A DNA stretch of 64,000 bases. Origin: Qipengyuania sp. HL-TH1. GTDB lineage: Bacteria; Pseudomonadota; Alphaproteobacteria; Sphingomonadales; Sphingomonadaceae. Positions 63,660-64,000 of this stretch are shown piece after piece. A program made the translations under genes and the position numbers. The DNA lies in the NCBI RefSeq assembly GCF_036365825.1, contig NZ_CP142675.1, positions 2,798,501-2,862,500 on the forward strand. Direction: 5' to 3'. Within the stretch, counting starts at the first letter, position 1; the number at the start of each line of letters is the position of its first letter. The notes under the pieces were generated by a model. The model saw only the letters and a program-made list of their open reading frames with translations, had not been told where the DNA came from and did not search any database.

Positions 63660-64000
63660 CTAGGCCTCGGGTGCCTCGGGCGCTTCCGGTCCGTCGGGAG
63701 CGCGCGGTGCCTCGGGACCGGTTTCCGCAGCGCGGACTTCGCGGCAATTGAGCTTGCCCGAGCCCATCGCACTGACGGTGCAGTCCGCGCGGCCATTCAC
63801 GGTAATCGTGCCCGAGCCCATAATATTGGCCTCGACCGCCCCGTCGGAGGAGAATTCGGCATCGCCCGAACCGGCGACCGAAATGTCGGCATTGCCGACT
63901 TGGAGGTCCGCCATGCGCGCTCGGCCCGAACCGGCGATCGTCATGTCGAGCTCGCCGACACTGCCGGCGGCTTCGAAATCACCCGATCCGGCAATAGTGA
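63660..64000 (-). CDS. DUF2807-domain protein (partial, 5' end beyond window)
   Basis: The reading frame is open to the right edge, so the N-terminus is missing. About 113 residues are visible. The repeated G-S-G-D/x motif (TIAGSGDFEAAGSVGELDMT, VAGSGDAEFSS, IMGSGTITVNG, AMGSGKLNC) is that of DUF2807/GIN beta-helix auto-transporter-like adhesins. The end is Pro/Glu/Ala-rich. These proteins are usually exported; the signal would lie outside the window. Confidence 0.85.
   Translation of the reverse strand, partial: TIAGSGDFEAAGSVGELDMTIAGSGRARMADLQVGNADISVAGSGDAEFSSDGAVEANIMGSGTITVNGRADCTVSAMGSGKLNCREVRAAETGPEAPRAPDGPEAPEAPEA

Overview
The window is a dense, GC-rich chromosomal segment from an alphaproteobacterium. 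Gene content and protein style (suf operon led by a SufB-linked Rrf2 regulator, DUF2093, DUF1491, DUF6489, UrcA, a class 2 heme A synthase, a ThiS-ThiG fusion, a PopZ-like DUF2497 protein) point to Sphingomonadales, most likely Erythrobacteraceae. This placement is inference from protein families; no rRNA gene is present to confirm it.

Layout. 0.1-9.9 kb: rpmB, then a leftward xseA-DUF2093-M23 peptidase-phytase-like operon divergent from purD, a TPR membrane protein, a PfkB kinase, EI24 and lipoprotein genes, and an internally duplicated unknown protein. 10-16 kb: a complete leftward suf operon for Fe-S assembly (rrf2-sufB-DUF559-sufC-sufD-sufS-sufT-sufA) with overlapping genes and a palindromic candidate operator. 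16-26 kb: AraC regulator, a gene-free stretch with a candidate small RNA, pyrD-ggt, acyl-CoA synthetase, thiSG-merC, ctaA. 26-34 kb: rplM-rpsI, metallophosphoesterase and lipid-kinase genes, urcA, a LytS/LytTR two-component pair and class I fumarase. 34-41 kb: a degenerate PCMT gene with tolC and a PopZ-like gene, ferredoxin, CBS protein, erpA, xth, cell-wall hydrolase and hpf.

41-57.5 kb is the replication-origin neighbourhood. The leftward genes ppsR-maf-aroE-coaE-dnaQ and the rightward genes hemE-hemJ-rho face away from a 278-bp gap (44992-45269). The gap has an AT-rich tract, DnaA-box-like elements and six GANTC (CcrM) sites. In Caulobacter and Rickettsia oriC lies next to hemE, so this gap is the best candidate for the chromosome origin. 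About 8 kb to the right is mnmE-mnmG-rsmG-parA-parB, with one perfect parS just after mnmE and two near-perfect parS sites inside mnmG and rsmG. Origin, parABS and a PopZ-like polar anchor therefore lie within about 20 kb of each other.

57.5-64 kb holds a glycine-zipper protein, a free methionine-R-sulfoxide reductase, a sorbosone/glucose-dehydrogenase-like protein, an acyl-CoA dehydrogenase, threonylcarbamoyl-AMP synthase, a small lipoprotein and a DUF2807 protein cut by the window edge. I saw no insertion sequence, prophage, CRISPR array, tRNA or rRNA. The window is mostly core genome; the more unusual points are the origin/parS architecture, several exapted or fused proteins and a possible orphan small RNA.
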